Source: an uncultured Roseburia sp.
GTDB lineage: Bacteria; Bacillota; Clostridia; Lachnospirales; Lachnospiraceae
Reading direction: 5' to 3'
Length of the DNA stretch: 8,009 nt
NCBI GenBank assembly: GCA_905206195.1
Contig: CAJLGN010000048.1
Coordinates: forward strand, 1-8,009
In this document: positions 1-5,771 of the stretch, in pieces
Position numbering within the stretch: position 1 is the stretch's first letter
Layout: every line of letters begins with the position of its first letter
Position numbers and translations under genes: made by a program
Notes under the pieces: generated by a model
What the model was told of the DNA's origin: nothing
Databases searched by the model: none
Seen by the model: the letters and a program-made list of their open reading frames with translations, nothing else

Positions 1-104
1 TTCTCCAGAAAGCTTCCGTCAATCGCCGTCCGTTCCCCGCTCTTCTTCGGGCAAAAATACGGCTGCCCCGATCCACTCCCCACACCAACTCCCGCTATCG
101 CCAT
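1..104 (-). CDS. Unrecognised protein, N-terminal fragment (runs off the left edge)
   Basis: Only the first 34 codons are inside the window. The start is well supported: an ATG at 104-102 is preceded by a perfect AGGAGG (112-117 on the complementary strand) with a 7-nt spacer. The peptide opens MAIAGVGVGSGSGQPYF and continues with a short charged stretch (CPKKSGERTAIDG); the frame is open to the edge. There is no signal peptide, membrane segment or catalytic motif in what can be seen. The Gly/Ser/Val-rich start followed by a polar segment is consistent with small uncharacterised proteins of clostridia, but I do not recognise a family and assign no function. It lies downstream of the kdgK terminator, so it is probably transcribed separately. 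Confidence is for the presence of a gene start, not for any role. Confidence 0.6.
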   Translation of the reverse strand, partial: MAIAGVGVGSGSGQPYFCPKKSGERTAIDGSFLE

Positions 105-111
105 ACCTTCT

Positions 112-117
112 CCTCCT
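112..117 (-). promoter_or_regulatory. Ribosome binding site fixing the start at 104
   Basis: A perfect AGGAGG on the minus strand sits 7 nt before the ATG at 104. It is the main evidence that the fragment at the left edge is a real gene and it decides the start codon. Confidence 0.65.
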
Positions 118-281
118 GCATCCGTCTCTTTTCTTTTCATGTTTGGTCTGCCATGTTCTTTTCTATATATCGTTCACTTTCTTTATTTTCATTAGCCCTT
201 GCTGTTCCACTGCGTACTTCCTCCTCCCTTAGCACACTTGGGCTTTCATTCTCCAAAAGTCATCCCCTGATCGGTCTGAAA

Positions 282-310
282 AAGAGGCTGCGGAATTTCC
301 GCAGCCTCTT
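282..310 (-). terminator. Rho-independent terminator of kdgK
   Basis: The arms 282-295 and 297-310 are perfectly complementary; sterically this is a 12-bp GC-rich stem (282-293 with 299-310) closed by a 5-nt AT loop. Read on the minus strand the stem is followed directly by a run of T residues (CTCTTTTTCAG), the classic intrinsic terminator form. It begins 78 nt after the kdgK stop codon. The plus-strand side (TTACTATATG) lacks a T run, so it works mainly for minus-strand transcription, ending the kdgK message before the gene at the left edge. Confidence 0.85.
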
Positions 311-388
311 ACTATATGATATTTTTTGGAAGGAATTACGTACAATCACCGGGGGTCTGCCATACATTTGGCCGCACCCCAAAAATAA

Positions 389-1414
389 CTATCTCTGGAC
401 ACGCCCGGAAGCATCGCCGCCAGCTAATTTTTTCACCTCGTCAACACTCACCATGTTGAAGTCACCCTCGATGGAGTGTTTTAGGCAGCTCGCCGCTACC
501 GCGAACTCGATGGCAGCCTGCGGATCGTAGTCATGCAAGCATGCGTAGATCAGTCCGCCGCCGAAGGAATCTCCTCCACCCACACGGTCAACGATGTGCA
601 TCAGATACTCTTTGGAGAAATAACTGTGCCCATCCTCGTAGAGCATGGCAGCCCAGCGATTATCATTTGCGGAGATGGAGGTTCTTAAGGTGATTGCAAC
701 TTTCTTGAATCCAAAGCGGTCCGTCAGCTTCTGGGCAACCTCTCTGTAGCCCTCTTTGTTCAGCGCACCTGCAGTCACCTCCGTGCCCTCGGACTTGATG
801 CCAAATACATCGTTCGCGTCCTCCTCGTTGGAGATGCACACATCCACATACTTACAGAGCTCCCCCATCACCTGCCCTGCCTTTTCCTTGGACCAAAGCT
901 TGTTTCGGTAATTCAAGTCGCAGCTTACCGTGACGCCCTTCTCCTTTGCCGCCTTGCAGGCCTCCAGACAGATTGTCGCCACATTGTCGCCGAGTGCCGG
1001 TGTAATTCCAGTGAAGTGGAACCAATCCGCGCCGTCAAAAATCTTATCCCAGTCGAAGTCCGCGCTCGTCGCCGTCGCGATGGAAGAGCCCGCGCGGTCA
1101 TAGACCACCTTGGATGGCCTCTGGCTCGCGCCCTTCTCCAGGAAATAGATGCCGACTCTGTCCCCGCCACGCACGATGCCCGATGTGTCCACACCGTACT
1201 GTCTGAGCGCATTCACTCCGGCCTGTCCGATCTCGTGAGCCGGAAGCTTTGTGACGAAGCTCGCCTCCATCCCGTAGTTTGCCAGGGACACCGCAACGTT
1301 CGCCTCTCCGCCGCCGTAAGTAGCGCCGAAAGATGTCGCCTGCACAAAACGGTAATATCCCTCCGGCGCGAGACGAAGCATAATCTCTCCAAATGTAACG
1401 ACTTTCTTTGCCAT
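389..1414 (-). CDS. kdgK: 2-dehydro-3-deoxygluconokinase (KDG kinase, PfkB family)
   Basis: This cytoplasmic enzyme phosphorylates 2-keto-3-deoxygluconate with ATP to KDPG (EC 2.7.1.45), a step in the use of uronates and in Entner-Doudoroff-type routes. It has 341 residues, normal for the family. Visible marks are the N-terminal GEIMLRL strand, the sugar-binding glycine stretch YGGGEANVA (33-41), and the C-terminal PfkB signature DRVGGGDSFGGG (276-287) whose Asp282 is the predicted catalytic base. Tyr90, Tyr105, Arg107 and Arg170 fall where characterised KDG kinases contact the substrate (family knowledge, placed by eye). An NEED acidic motif (196-199) matches the NxxE Mg/phosphate motif. The tail GDASGRVQR is typical of KDG kinases. 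The start has AGGAGG 8 nt upstream (1423-1428). The gene appears monocistronic, with its own promoter and terminator. A related keto-deoxy acid could also be a substrate. Confidence 0.9.
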   Translation of the reverse strand: MAKKVVTFGEIMLRLAPEGYYRFVQATSFGATYGGGEANVAVSLANYGMEASFVTKLPAHEIGQAGVNALRQYGVDTSGIVRGGDRVGIYFLEKGASQRPSKVVYDRAGSSIATATSADFDWDKIFDGADWFHFTGITPALGDNVATICLEACKAAKEKGVTVSCDLNYRNKLWSKEKAGQVMGELCKYVDVCISNEEDANDVFGIKSEGTEVTAGALNKEGYREVAQKLTDRFGFKKVAITLRTSISANDNRWAAMLYEDGHSYFSKEYLMHIVDRVGGGDSFGGGLIYACLHDYDPQAAIEFAVAASCLKHSIEGDFNMVSVDEVKKLAGGDASGRVQR

Positions 1415-1434
1415 TATTTCGTCCTCCTAAAATC

Positions 1435-1461
1435 GTTTCATAATACAAAACTGTGTTTCAT
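1435..1461 (-). promoter_or_regulatory. Tandem ATGAAAC repeats in the kdgK leader
   Basis: On the minus strand ATGAAAC occurs twice (1455-1461 and 1435-1441), exactly 20 bp apart, about two helical turns, between the predicted transcription start and the ribosome binding site. TGAAAC-type half sites are known in KdgR operators of enterobacteria, though there as inverted dyads. Here the direct arrangement suggests, but does not prove, a roadblock-type operator. Confidence 0.3.
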
Positions 1462-1474
1462 TTTATATGATTGC

Positions 1475-1502
1475 ATTATATCACTGAAATTCAGAATGTC
1501 AA
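1475..1502 (-). promoter_or_regulatory. Sigma-A type promoter of kdgK
   Basis: Read on the minus strand, a perfect -35 TTGACA (1497-1502) and a perfect -10 TATAAT (1475-1480) are separated by 16 bp, and the -10 is preceded by TGA, giving an extended -10 (TGnTATAAT). Transcription would start near 1468, leaving a leader of about 54 nt to the ATG at 1414. Both hexamers match the consensus, so the promoter should be intrinsically strong and probably needs a repressor. An 11-bp palindrome fills the spacer (see 1484-1494). Confidence 0.8.
1484..1494. promoter_or_regulatory. Palindrome in the kdgK promoter spacer, possible operator
   Basis: CTGAAATTCAG is a perfect dyad (5-bp arms around one base) lying exactly between the -35 and -10 of the kdgK promoter, a classic place for a repressor to exclude RNA polymerase. 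The dyad is seen; its regulatory role is inferred, and a short AT-containing palindrome can occur by chance. Confidence 0.35.
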
Positions 1503-1660
1503 ACATGTTTTTATTTTTCTCCAAAATCTCAAAATTATTTCCTATATTTTTGCTTTTCTATTTTTTCATTTTATTGTATAATAAATCCACAAAGGTTCAT
1601 ATTGCAGAACATAATTTTATAATGCGAACCACCATTCTATTTGTGAGAAATGTCTGCTGT

Positions 1661-1686
1661 TGTGCAGATTCCGGTATGACTGCACA
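1661..1686. promoter_or_regulatory. Inverted repeat upstream of the second kinase, possible operator
   Basis: TGTGCAG (1661-1667) and CTGCACA (1680-1686) are perfect 7-bp inverted arms separated by 12 bp. The dyad ends 20 bp before the candidate -10 at 1707, so it overlaps the place where a -35 would lie. That position suits an activator replacing a poor -35, or a repressor. A shorter overlapping dyad, TCTGC (1653-1657) with GCAGA (1664-1668), shares its core. The role is inferred. Confidence 0.4.
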
Positions 1687-1703
1687 TTGTGCCAGCAAAT
1701 ACC

Positions 1704-1712
1704 TGTTATATT
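1704..1712 (+). promoter_or_regulatory. Candidate extended -10 for the second kinase
   Basis: TG-T-TATATT (1704-1712) forms an extended -10 element with no good -35 at 16-18 bp. It would start transcription near 1719, giving a leader of about 36 nt. A perfect TATAAT at 1577-1582 further upstream is an alternative, but it also lacks a recognisable -35 at normal spacing. Confidence 0.4.
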
Positions 1713-1754
1713 CTATTTTTTGTGCGCGGAAACTAATTCAGAGGAGGATTTTGT

Positions 1755-2777
1755 ATGGATCGCAAATATGATGTCATCACACTGGGAGAGATTTTGTTGC
1801 GGCTCTCCACCCCCATCAACGAGCGGCTCGCGCAGGGGGACACTCTCATGAAGCATCTGGGCGGCGCGGAGCTGAACATCGCGTCCGAAATCGGACAGCT
1901 CGGCTTAAAAACCGCTATTATCTCCAAGATTCCGCACAACCTGCTGGCGGCCTTTATCAAAAACCAGCTCAACGCATCCCGCGTCAGCGAAAATTATCTG
2001 ATTTCGGATTACTCCGACGACAGCCGCGTCGGCATCTACTACTACGAGTATGGCTCCTATCCGAGAAAGCCGCGCGTTGTGTACGACAGAAAGCACTCCT
2101 CCATCAACAACATTCAAATCACAGATGTGCCTGAGACCATGTTCTACAACACCCGCCTGTTCCACACTAGCGGCATCACCCTGGGACTCGGCGGCAACGC
2201 GCAGAAATTTGCGATTCAGTGCATGAAAAAGTTCAAGGAACAGGGCGCCCTGATCTCCCTCGACGTCAATTACCGCGCCAACCTCTGGAGCGGTGAGGAG
2301 GCGAGAAAATGCATCGAATCCATTCTTCCCTGCGTGGATATCTTCTTCTGCTCCGCGGACACTGCCCGCCTGACCTTCGGCAAAAAGGGAACGATTGAAG
2401 AGATCCAAAAATCCTTCTGTTCGGACTATCCGATCTCCGTTGTCGCCTCCACCGAGCGCACCGTGGTGACGCCAAAAAAACACGACTTTACCTCCATCAT
2501 CTACTCCGCAAAGGAGAACTCTCACTACCGGGAGACCCCCTACAACAACATCGATGTCATCGACCGCATCGGGAGCGGTGACGCCTATGTCTCGGGCGCA
2601 CTCTCCGGCTACTTAAAACACAACGACTGCCGGAGGATGCTGGAGTACGGCAACGCGATGGCCGCCATCAAGCACAGCGTCATCGGAGACATCATCTTTA
2701 CCGATCTCGAGGAGATCGATGCTATCATCGCACAGCACCAGGACACCTCCGAATTTCAGATGGAGATGAATCGGTAG
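1755..2777 (+). CDS. PfkB-family sugar kinase, KDG-kinase-like paralogue
   Basis: This 340-residue predicted cytoplasmic ATP-dependent sugar kinase is clearly homologous to the divergent kdgK product along its length, with shared blocks such as RVGIY, VVYDR and NYR-x-x-LW. It retains the sugar-site GGAELNIAS (36-44), the catalytic signature DRIGSGDAYVSG (270-281) with Asp276 as predicted base, and Tyr95, Tyr110, Arg112 and Arg174, the equivalents of the KdgK sugar contacts. It differs at the NxxE motif: NEED of KdgK is CSADT here (199-203), so the Asn and the acidic end are gone. It also lacks the KDG-kinase tail. The start has a perfect AGGAGG (1742-1747) with a 7-nt spacer. A keto-deoxy sugar acid is the likeliest substrate, but the exact one is not determined, and 5-dehydro-2-deoxygluconate or a similar acid is possible. 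Confidence 0.82.
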   Translation: MDRKYDVITLGEILLRLSTPINERLAQGDTLMKHLGGAELNIASEIGQLGLKTAIISKIPHNLLAAFIKNQLNASRVSENYLISDYSDDSRVGIYYYEYGSYPRKPRVVYDRKHSSINNIQITDVPETMFYNTRLFHTSGITLGLGGNAQKFAIQCMKKFKEQGALISLDVNYRANLWSGEEARKCIESILPCVDIFFCSADTARLTFGKKGTIEEIQKSFCSDYPISVVASTERTVVTPKKHDFTSIIYSAKENSHYRETPYNNIDVIDRIGSGDAYVSGALSGYLKHNDCRRMLEYGNAMAAIKHSVIGDIIFTDLEEIDAIIAQHQDTSEFQMEMNR

Positions 2778-2798
2778 ACGCTATAAAGTCTTATACAT

Positions 2799-2816
2799 GC
2801 GCATGATTCAATGCGC
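2799..2816 (+). terminator. Weak hairpin after the second kinase
   Basis: GCGCAT (2799-2804) and ATGCGC (2811-2816) form a perfect 6-bp stem with a 6-nt loop, 22 nt after the kinase stop codon. No T run follows (CGTGCGGGC), so intrinsic termination here is doubtful; it could be a 3' stability hairpin. Confidence 0.25.
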
Positions 2817-2837
2817 CGTGCGGGCTTCATGAGCTTG

Positions 2838-2855
2838 TTGAAAGAAAGCTTTCAA
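2838..2855. repeat. Short palindrome TTGAAAG-N4-CTTTCAA
   Basis: TTGAAAGAAAGCTTTCAA has perfect 7-bp arms around AAAG, and also contains the 10-bp palindrome GAAAGCTTTC. It resembles an operator in form but lies 61 bp past the end of the kinase, between convergent genes, where no promoter is seen. Its function is unknown. Confidence 0.4.
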
Positions 2856-2923
2856 TGTCCCATATTCTCGGCAAAATACTCTTGATCCAAAAATTTTTCA
2901 TGCTAAAATTATGAAAATACAAA

Positions 2924-3061
2924 GGGCTGTCGCAAAATGCAAATTTCATCCTCAACTTCTGTGCAGTTTCTATAAGCAACGTCCGGGCGCGAACTTCACC
3001 TCGGCTTTCTCATAAAAACTGGATAGAAATTGTAGGTTGATGTAGCATTTTGCGACAGCCC
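2924..3061. mobile_element. MITE-like inverted-repeat element, 138 bp
   Basis: The ends are perfect 17-bp inverted repeats: GGGCTGTCGCAAAATGC (2924-2940) and its reverse complement (3045-3061). The next 41 bases inside each end also match each other in inverted orientation at about 26 positions, so the element is a diverged long palindrome able to fold into one hairpin. It has no transposase gene or sizeable ORF. The size, perfect termini and intergenic position fit a miniature inverted-repeat element mobilised by a transposase elsewhere. The terminal sequence resembles ends seen in clostridial insertion sequences, but I cannot name the family. No clear target-site duplication is visible (flanks ...ATACAAA and ATTTCAAC). 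The alternative is a long bidirectional hairpin between convergent genes. Confidence 0.55.
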
Positions 3062-3098
3062 ATTTCAACTACCGCTACACCCCGCCGACGGCAGGAGG

Positions 3099-5624
3099 TT
3101 AATGATCATTTTCGGCAACATTTATGGTCGTTTCCGTGCTGTATCCCGCCGTGTAGGCATTCTTCACCACATAGCGCAGCTTCGCTCCCCCGTGAGATTC
3201 TTCCACTGCACCGTCTATGTCAAAACGATTCCATTCTCCACCGGGCAGCTTGATCTCCCAGCCCTCCTCGGTCGTGTCGAGGCGGTTGGTCACTGCCGGC
3301 TTCGCAACACCCAGCTTTTGACCAGCTTGAACCTGAATATTCTCACTGAGCGCCCCCACCTGTGGCGTTACATAAGCAAGAGCCTTCCCCTCAAAGCTCC
3401 AGTTCACCTTTTCTTTTGCGTAGGTGTCCAGTATGGCCCTCGCCTCAGCCTCTGTAGTCGCCACATAAGGGGTGTCCTTGGAGCCGATTCCCCGCGGGAA
3501 ACCGATAGAATATTTACTTCCTGTGAGATCGTTGAGCGCAATCGCTTGGTAAACGATATCATACTGCCTGTCGCTCTCCTCCCACAGTGCGCCAATCTTG
3601 CCGTCCCCCTGAAGCGTCATGACTGAATAAGCGCTCCAATACTGCTGCAACACATAGCTGTTCGCCTTACTCCACCCACCGGCAAACTCCGCCGGGGTGC
3701 TGGTCTTTGGATCAAGCCATTTGTAGAATATCCGCACTTCCGATCTCGTTCCATTTTCAGCGGACGGGAAAGTTTGCAGAGCCAGATAACCATACTCCCC
3801 GCTCTCGTTGTTCTTCGCGTACAAAATGTACAATTCTCCATTTGTAGCATTCGTGCTGTGCCCTATCCCAAGCTTCTCCTGCCTTCCCCATTTTCCCGTT
3901 GCATAGGTGGGATCAGAGGCATCGTAGGTAAATACATTGACCATTCGACCTCCGGCAACCCGGCTGGTAATGACTACGCTGCCGTTCGGCAGCTCATCCA
4001 CCTTCGCCTCATCCCCGTTTGCGATCGCCACCCCCGGCAAAAGGTCCCATGTCTTCCCAAAATCATCCGAGTAGAGTACCCAGTTATTGTTGCCCTTAGG
4101 TGTTCTGACCAGCGGCGCTGCGTAAATGCGGTAGAAGTCCCCCACCTTGATATACCTGGACTGCATCACTCTTCCCGAGGTAAAAAACATGGATTTCCAA
4201 TCATATACCGTCTTGTCTTTTAGCGCATAGAGTCCACTCGTATAATTCATTACATCCGTGGCGCCTGTACCTGTCGTCCTTCCGCCCAGAGCAATCGGTG
4301 CACCAAAGGTCTTTCCACCGTCCTCCGACAGCATCGAAACCGATCCACTATTGTCTTGCATAAAGCCATACGAGCCGCCCACAGTCAAAATTAATACTTT
4401 ATCGCTTTCCCGATCCGCAACCACAGCAGGATCTCCGTAGCCATTGGCGAGCTTTTTGCTCGACGCATCCCCCCGGTGGCTATACTGGCTGGTCAGATTC
4501 GATTCTCCGCTCCAGCTCGCTCCATTGTCTGTCGAGAGTCTGGTGACCTGATCAATCCGATGTCCGATCGAGCCAAACCCACTGTAATTCTCGCCGTTCC
4601 AGCCAGGCCAGTTGGTTCCGATATCCACCAGAGCATCATATCGATGATCAGCAACAGCAAGGAGCTCCCCTCTGTTTGTCGTCACGATGGCAGGAATCCG
4701 ATAATGCACATCCAGGGGTCTTGTTCTCCACAGAAGCGTTCGGTCCGCCGCTCCGCCCGCCATCACTCCATCGGATTCCATCACTTCCTCAATCACCCAC
4801 CACCCGTCATTTCTGTCGGTATTGCTGACTGTATCTGTCCATGTGACAAAAGAATTTTGCCCAGTCGTCATGTATTTTTCAGCGTTCATCTGACCGTAAG
4901 TCGGATCTTCGTAGGCCGTGGACTGAATCGCGACATAAGTCTTGCCGTTCTCCTGTGCCATGACAACAAGCTTCATCGGCGAACCCTTATGACTCACATT
5001 CTTATCTGAAATTACATACATTCCCCCGTTGGCTCTTGCCCCCTGTGTCAGCACTCCAAATGCCGTCGTGGCGCTCTGGCTTCGCATGTAGTAGGTTCCG
5101 TCTCCCGCCTCGGCAAACTTCCACAAATACTTACTAGACTGACTGCCTGCATAGCCGCTATCGTATTTCAGCCATCCTTCATTATTCCCACCGTTATCAA
5201 ACATGAGCCTTGCATTTCCAGATGTGGAATCCAGCGGATTGCCATTCTCATCATAGGCATCATAGATGATATAGTATTTACCTTCATCCAGAGTGAGCGT
5301 CTGCCCACTCTGTGGTGTGACTGCGCGCGTCAAAGTGTCCGCACGCTCCTCTGCTACACTCGGCTCCAGCGGACTGCCCTCCGCCACATCAGCGTTTGAC
5401 ATATTGCCTTCCTCCACTCCTGGGCTGGACGGGTCACTCTCTCCACCGTCAAAATTCGATGGCTCATCCTCCCCAATGCCTTGTTGGAACGAGTTTTCCT
5501 GCACTCTGCTCTCCGCCGGCGCGGCAAATGTGACACCTCCTGCGCACACGGGCAATGTTGACACCCCCACAGCAAGACCCAAGGCCAACCCAATTATCTT
5601 TTGCGCGATTCGTTTGTTATGCAT
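3099..5624 (-). CDS. Secreted exo-alpha-sialidase (GH33 neuraminidase)
   Basis: An 841-residue secreted enzyme predicted to release terminal sialic acid from glycans. A signal peptide (KR-rich start, hydrophobic core about 10-28, Ala-rich cleavage zone 28-37) is followed by an acidic Ser/Glu/Pro linker (about 40-104), an unassigned beta-rich domain (about 105-282, possibly carbohydrate-binding), the six-blade sialidase domain (about 295-705) and a C-terminal beta-rich module (about 722-841). Catalytic marks are YRIP with Arg309, Asp334 as likely acid/base, Glu539 and Arg555 spaced 16 apart as in other sialidases, a third Arg probably at 627, and the nucleophile Tyr666 (AYSVMTL). Asp boxes are STDNGASW (364-371), SEDGGKTF (433-440) and SDDFGKTW (519-526). 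There is no LPxTG or membrane anchor, so it is probably released. GGAGG lies 7 nt before the start. Hydrolytic and intramolecular trans-sialidases cannot be told apart by eye. Confidence 0.9.
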   Translation of the reverse strand: MHNKRIAQKIIGLALGLAVGVSTLPVCAGGVTFAAPAESRVQENSFQQGIGEDEPSNFDGGESDPSSPGVEEGNMSNADVAEGSPLEPSVAEERADTLTRAVTPQSGQTLTLDEGKYYIIYDAYDENGNPLDSTSGNARLMFDNGGNNEGWLKYDSGYAGSQSSKYLWKFAEAGDGTYYMRSQSATTAFGVLTQGARANGGMYVISDKNVSHKGSPMKLVVMAQENGKTYVAIQSTAYEDPTYGQMNAEKYMTTGQNSFVTWTDTVSNTDRNDGWWVIEEVMESDGVMAGGAADRTLLWRTRPLDVHYRIPAIVTTNRGELLAVADHRYDALVDIGTNWPGWNGENYSGFGSIGHRIDQVTRLSTDNGASWSGESNLTSQYSHRGDASSKKLANGYGDPAVVADRESDKVLILTVGGSYGFMQDNSGSVSMLSEDGGKTFGAPIALGGRTTGTGATDVMNYTSGLYALKDKTVYDWKSMFFTSGRVMQSRYIKVGDFYRIYAAPLVRTPKGNNNWVLYSDDFGKTWDLLPGVAIANGDEAKVDELPNGSVVITSRVAGGRMVNVFTYDASDPTYATGKWGRQEKLGIGHSTNATNGELYILYAKNNESGEYGYLALQTFPSAENGTRSEVRIFYKWLDPKTSTPAEFAGGWSKANSYVLQQYWSAYSVMTLQGDGKIGALWEESDRQYDIVYQAIALNDLTGSKYSIGFPRGIGSKDTPYVATTEAEARAILDTYAKEKVNWSFEGKALAYVTPQVGALSENIQVQAGQKLGVAKPAVTNRLDTTEEGWEIKLPGGEWNRFDIDGAVEESHGGAKLRYVVKNAYTAGYSTETTINVAENDH

Positions 5625-5665
5625 TCTGCATCCTCCCCCATTTTATTTTTTGCATCTCACACAAG

Positions 5666-5705
5666 ATCCAATGGCAGTGTTGGAGACAACCTCCAACCAT
5701 TGGAT
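5666..5705 (-). promoter_or_regulatory. Large hairpin in the sialidase leader
   Basis: Perfect 9-bp outer arms ATCCAATGG (5666-5674) and CCATTGGAT (5697-5705) stack on a perfect 6-bp inner stem TTGGAG (5680-5685) and CTCCAA (5691-5696) with loop ACAAC. The only interruption is a 5-nt bulge (5675-5679). It lies inside the predicted untranslated leader, 41 nt before the sialidase ATG, and no T run follows on either strand, so it is not an intrinsic terminator. It may be an RNA control or stability element, or a DNA operator. The structure is seen; the role is inferred. Confidence 0.55.
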
Positions 5706-5708
5706 AAA

Positions 5709-5738
5709 TTGACGAAACATATGGATATACAGCGTCAA
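5709..5738. promoter_or_regulatory. Inverted repeat TTGACG-N18-CGTCAA in the sialidase leader
   Basis: Perfect 6-bp inverted arms at 5709-5714 and 5733-5738 flank an AT-rich core containing CATATG. The dyad sits 3 bp upstream, in the sense of the message, of the large leader hairpin and downstream of the predicted transcription start. It could be an operator; the arms also resemble -35 hexamers, but neither has a good -10 at normal spacing. Confidence 0.25.
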
Positions 5739-5771
5739 AAAACAGTTAATTCGCACATTATTTTCCCACAC

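Larger units (their letters stand above)
105..388. other. Spacer between kdgK and the left-edge gene
   Basis: Besides the terminator at 282-310 this 284-bp stretch holds the 3' untranslated part of kdgK (311-388) and the presumed promoter zone of the left-edge gene. I could not place a convincing -35/-10 pair. A 15-codon minus-strand frame with GTG at 210 and stop at 163 is preceded by GGGAGGAGG (220-228); it may be a leader peptide but is too short to claim as a gene. Confidence 0.4.
1415..1754. promoter_or_regulatory. Divergent promoter region between kdgK and the second kinase
   Basis: This 340-bp gap holds no gene. It is much more AT-rich than the flanking coding DNA, with long T-rich runs around 1501-1580. 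It contains the kdgK promoter on the minus strand, a weaker candidate promoter for the plus-strand kinase, two dyads and one pair of direct repeats. Both kinases are therefore expressed away from a common control region and could share a regulator. No tRNA, riboswitch-like fold or convincing small ORF was seen. Confidence 0.7.
2778..3098. other. Convergent intergenic region
   Basis: These 321 bp lie between the stop of the plus-strand kinase and the stop of the minus-strand sialidase. No gene is supported. The region holds a weak hairpin just after the kinase, an 18-bp palindrome, an AT-rich dyad (TTTTCAT at 2895-2901 with ATGAAAA at 2911-2917) and a 138-bp inverted-repeat element. No classic T-tailed terminator is present for either gene, so the long inverted-repeat element may serve that purpose for one or both. 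Confidence 0.6.

Noticed and set aside
311..388. A 34-residue minus-strand frame starting in the kdgK 3' end (ATG near 364)
   Set aside because: It reads straight through the terminator hairpin and lacks a ribosome binding site.
153..530. A 125-codon plus-strand open frame at the left end
   Set aside because: It crosses the kdgK terminator hairpin and the antisense of the kdgK C-terminus; no ribosome binding site or plausible domain.
1016..1771. A 251-codon plus-strand open frame across the kdgK N-terminal half and the divergent spacer
   Set aside because: It is antisense to well-supported kdgK, becomes low-complexity Phe/Ile/Leu-rich through the AT-rich spacer, overlaps the start of the next gene and has no ribosome binding site.
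2838..2855. CcpA catabolite-repression (cre) site
   Set aside because: The palindrome resembles the TGAAA...TTTCA arms, but the spacing and the central CG required by the cre consensus are missing, and it is not near a promoter.
3102..3626. A 174-codon plus-strand open frame opposite the sialidase C-terminus
   Set aside because: Arg/Cys/Pro-rich shadow of the sialidase frame with no family resemblance. The AGGAGG at 3093-3098 precedes an ATG at 3102 by only 3 nt and is most likely coincidental.
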